Origin: Acanthopleura granulata
Lineage: Eukaryota; Mollusca; Polyplacophora; Chitonida; Chitonidae
Length of the DNA: 64,000 nucleotides
NCBI GenBank assembly: GCA_016165875.1
Contig: JABBOT010000016.1
Location: 7,312,598 to 7,376,597 of the forward strand
Direction of reading: 5' to 3'
The notes beneath the pieces are model-generated. The model saw nothing but the letters and a program-made list of their open reading frames with translations, was not told where the DNA came from and did no database searches. Below are positions 61,921 to 64,000 of the stretch, in pieces. The position numbers and the translations under genes were made by a program. Each line of letters begins with the position of its first letter. The first letter of the stretch is position 1.

Positions 61921-64000
61921 TAAAATCCTATAGAATCTATATATTTTTCGATATGACATAATTATTGAAAAAGTAAAACCGGTGCACGCCTTAGAGCGAC
62001 GCTAAAGATATACATTAATGTTTAATTAATTAACAGCAACGAACCGAGAAAAAGTATTCCTTGCCTAATACACCACTTTATTCAGTGTTCAAACTATCCA
62101 GACTGGCCCAAAACAACCAGCATTCGAGTTAATACACATTGTAAAAGCCGCAGGGCTGATTATAAGATTAAAATCTTTTATACACAGCATTAGATGGATC
62201 TGCCTTTATTCACAGATGCCGTTTCAGAAACGATCTGTTTACGTGTCCTTTATTCGGGTTTCTCTTCTCACGCAAACATTGTATGCTGCTGTAAGTAACA
62301 TGGCTAAGGCTGTGTATGGGATATAGGCATTAGAGTATTAAATCAGCGTAGAAATAGTATTTACGAACATGATAAATAAAACCAATTAAAATCTATACCC
62401 GCTTTCTTCTATAAGCCATACAGGAACAAGGTAATGATTAAATGGGAACAGGATGCACGTGGGCTTGTTTTAAAGCTAACATTGTTTACGTGCCAAGCCT
62501 AATTGGCTGCATTCAATACATACGCTCTTGTCATCAAACACACACGCTTATCTTACCAAAATAAACGATTTTGTCATCAAACATAACCAAACATAAACGC
62601 TTTTGTCACCAAAATAAACAATAGTGTTTCCACATTTTATGTATATAGTGTATTTAAGATATATCAAAATCCCCAACCAGAATTGCGCAATGCTGGTAAT
62701 ACAACTTCCACCCCATATCACCCTCACCCACACTCCTAAACTTCCAGTCCCACAAGCCCCACTACTCACATATTTGTGCATACCCGCGAATGACCTTAGC
62801 AAATGCAAACAAATGGGTCCGACCCTAATTTTGCCGTGTATAGATCACCCCCACATAAAAGCAAATAACCAGTTCGTTCCGGAAAATTTAAAACGCTGTC
62901 GGTGTAATCTGACACAATTAATGTATAGGACTTTTATGCGAACGGTATTAGAATTTCATATCGCCAATGTTCATCCAGGTGCGAACGAAAGACGAGACGA
63001 AGTTTCCTGGCGCATTGTTCCGGCTATTTAACCATGAATGCGCCGAAGGCTAATTTCTTGGCAGGTTCACCTCGTTATCCAAACACAGGAGACGCGATTC
63101 GCAAATAAATCATCCTTGACCTCGATCTTCGTGTCTCGCTGGAGAGGATGCCCGTTACGCCATCTTTAATCTCAGGGGACATGTCAGTCGAGGTCGTCAC
63201 AAGTTTTAGCTGAGGTAGAGTCTGTGATTTGAACAACCATGTACACGAAACAGACTACATTTGTGTTTTTGGTACTGGTATATATAATACGTTAAAACGA
63301 AATCTAAAGCGAAAATATATGGCTTAAGGGAAACGAATTAAATTATGCCAAAACCTAAATATCGTTGTTTGAGACATTTTTCTGTCTCATAGTAACCTCT
63401 CTGTTTTATGCATATTATCCGTGATTGTTCGGAAATTTTCGGAATGACGTTATAGATGAACTTACTAGGAACACATGATCAACTCGGCGCCTCCCTTTCG
63501 GACTCTTGCCCTGTATAGTTAACTCCACAATTGCAAACCACTTAATTTCGGGACTGGCCGCTGTAGCTTTAGAAAAAACTATAGTTTGAAGCCACCTTTA
63601 CGCCGCAATACTTTTATGTTTTAATTAGGACACATGGCTAAATGCATATTAAGAAACAAAAACCAAGCGTTTTGTTTATGTTTTGAAACAGGGTGTCCAA
63701 ATGGACACGTCAATATGTCATAATCAAATCTATGAAATGTCCAAATTGGACCCATAATTAGACGCCCTTCCGTATAAAGAAACAACAATCGTCGAGGCAT
63801 TCTGACTTGATTCTTAGAATAGGTTCTGCATATTACTATGTACATATTTCTTAAAAATGACATAGAGCTACAATTTACTATCAGATATCTATGTAAATGT
63901 TGAATATATTTGTTCAACATTTCCAAACGCACCTGCTAATCTTAATGATTATATAACATCACTAAAAACCATGTATGGATGTAAATGTATGAGGAACAAA
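61921..64000. other. Intergenic to window end, nothing recognised
   Basis: Unique AT-rich sequence. The 135-codon ORF at 62,624-63,031 has no known domain, and its Pro/His/Thr-rich part sits in C-rich DNA. Confidence 0.5.

Noticed and set aside
62624..63031. 135-codon ORF near the window end
   Set aside because: No domain; Pro/Thr/His bias reflects local C-rich DNA. RNA evidence would be needed to revive it.

Overview
This is eukaryotic nuclear DNA from an invertebrate animal. It is AT-rich, has many short phase-matched exons with GT-AG introns, and is full of tRNA-derived SINEs and minisatellites. The repeat types (a SINE body ending in a 'ggcgtaaaacacc' tail with an A/T-rich end, a 'gtgagtgagtg' element, and a 'ttttagctccactgg' element rich in 'gtccgtctgtctg') are ones I associate with molluscs and neighbouring lophotrochozoans. 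I cannot name the species.

The left 37 kb (599 to about 37,940, + strand) holds the 3' half of one large gene, the orthologue of Trio/Kalirin. I could join 25 coding exons by eye. Every junction keeps phase, and the joined reading frame is 1,279 codons plus a stop (3,840 nt). The order is: an exon with its own ATG (599-826), the second Rho-GEF module (DH2 6,356-10,082, PH2 10,354-11,740), a Ser-rich linker (12,074-13,458), SH3 (23,720-23,937), a basic linker (24,483-24,600), Ig (25,324-26,124), FN3 (27,076-28,020) and a CaMK-like kinase domain (28,786-35,292). A 3' UTR exon starts at 36,170. The upstream half of a full-length Trio (Sec14, spectrin repeats, first DH-PH, first SH3) is not in the window and should lie to the left. 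The 599 exon therefore looks like an alternative first exon for a GEF2-kinase isoform.

The introns carry most of the unusual structure. A 1.7 kb minisatellite sits in a 10 kb intron before the SH3 exon. A perfect 47-bp x 10 array and a cluster of three perfect CRE octamers lie in one kinase intron. A 70-bp tandem array copies the last part of a kinase exon together with its 5' splice site, giving six identical candidate donors in a row.

The right 26 kb is gene-poor. The only convincing gene is an intronless class A GPCR of 407 aa (51,284-52,507, +). It lacks the amine-binding Asp at 3.32 and has a short uORF whose stop overlaps the receptor start. The rest is SINEs of two families, a 37-bp x 11 array, other minisatellites and unique sequence in which I see no gene.

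Splice sites, UTR ends, promoters and repeat edges were assigned by eye. Repeat edges are approximate, usually within 10-20 bases.
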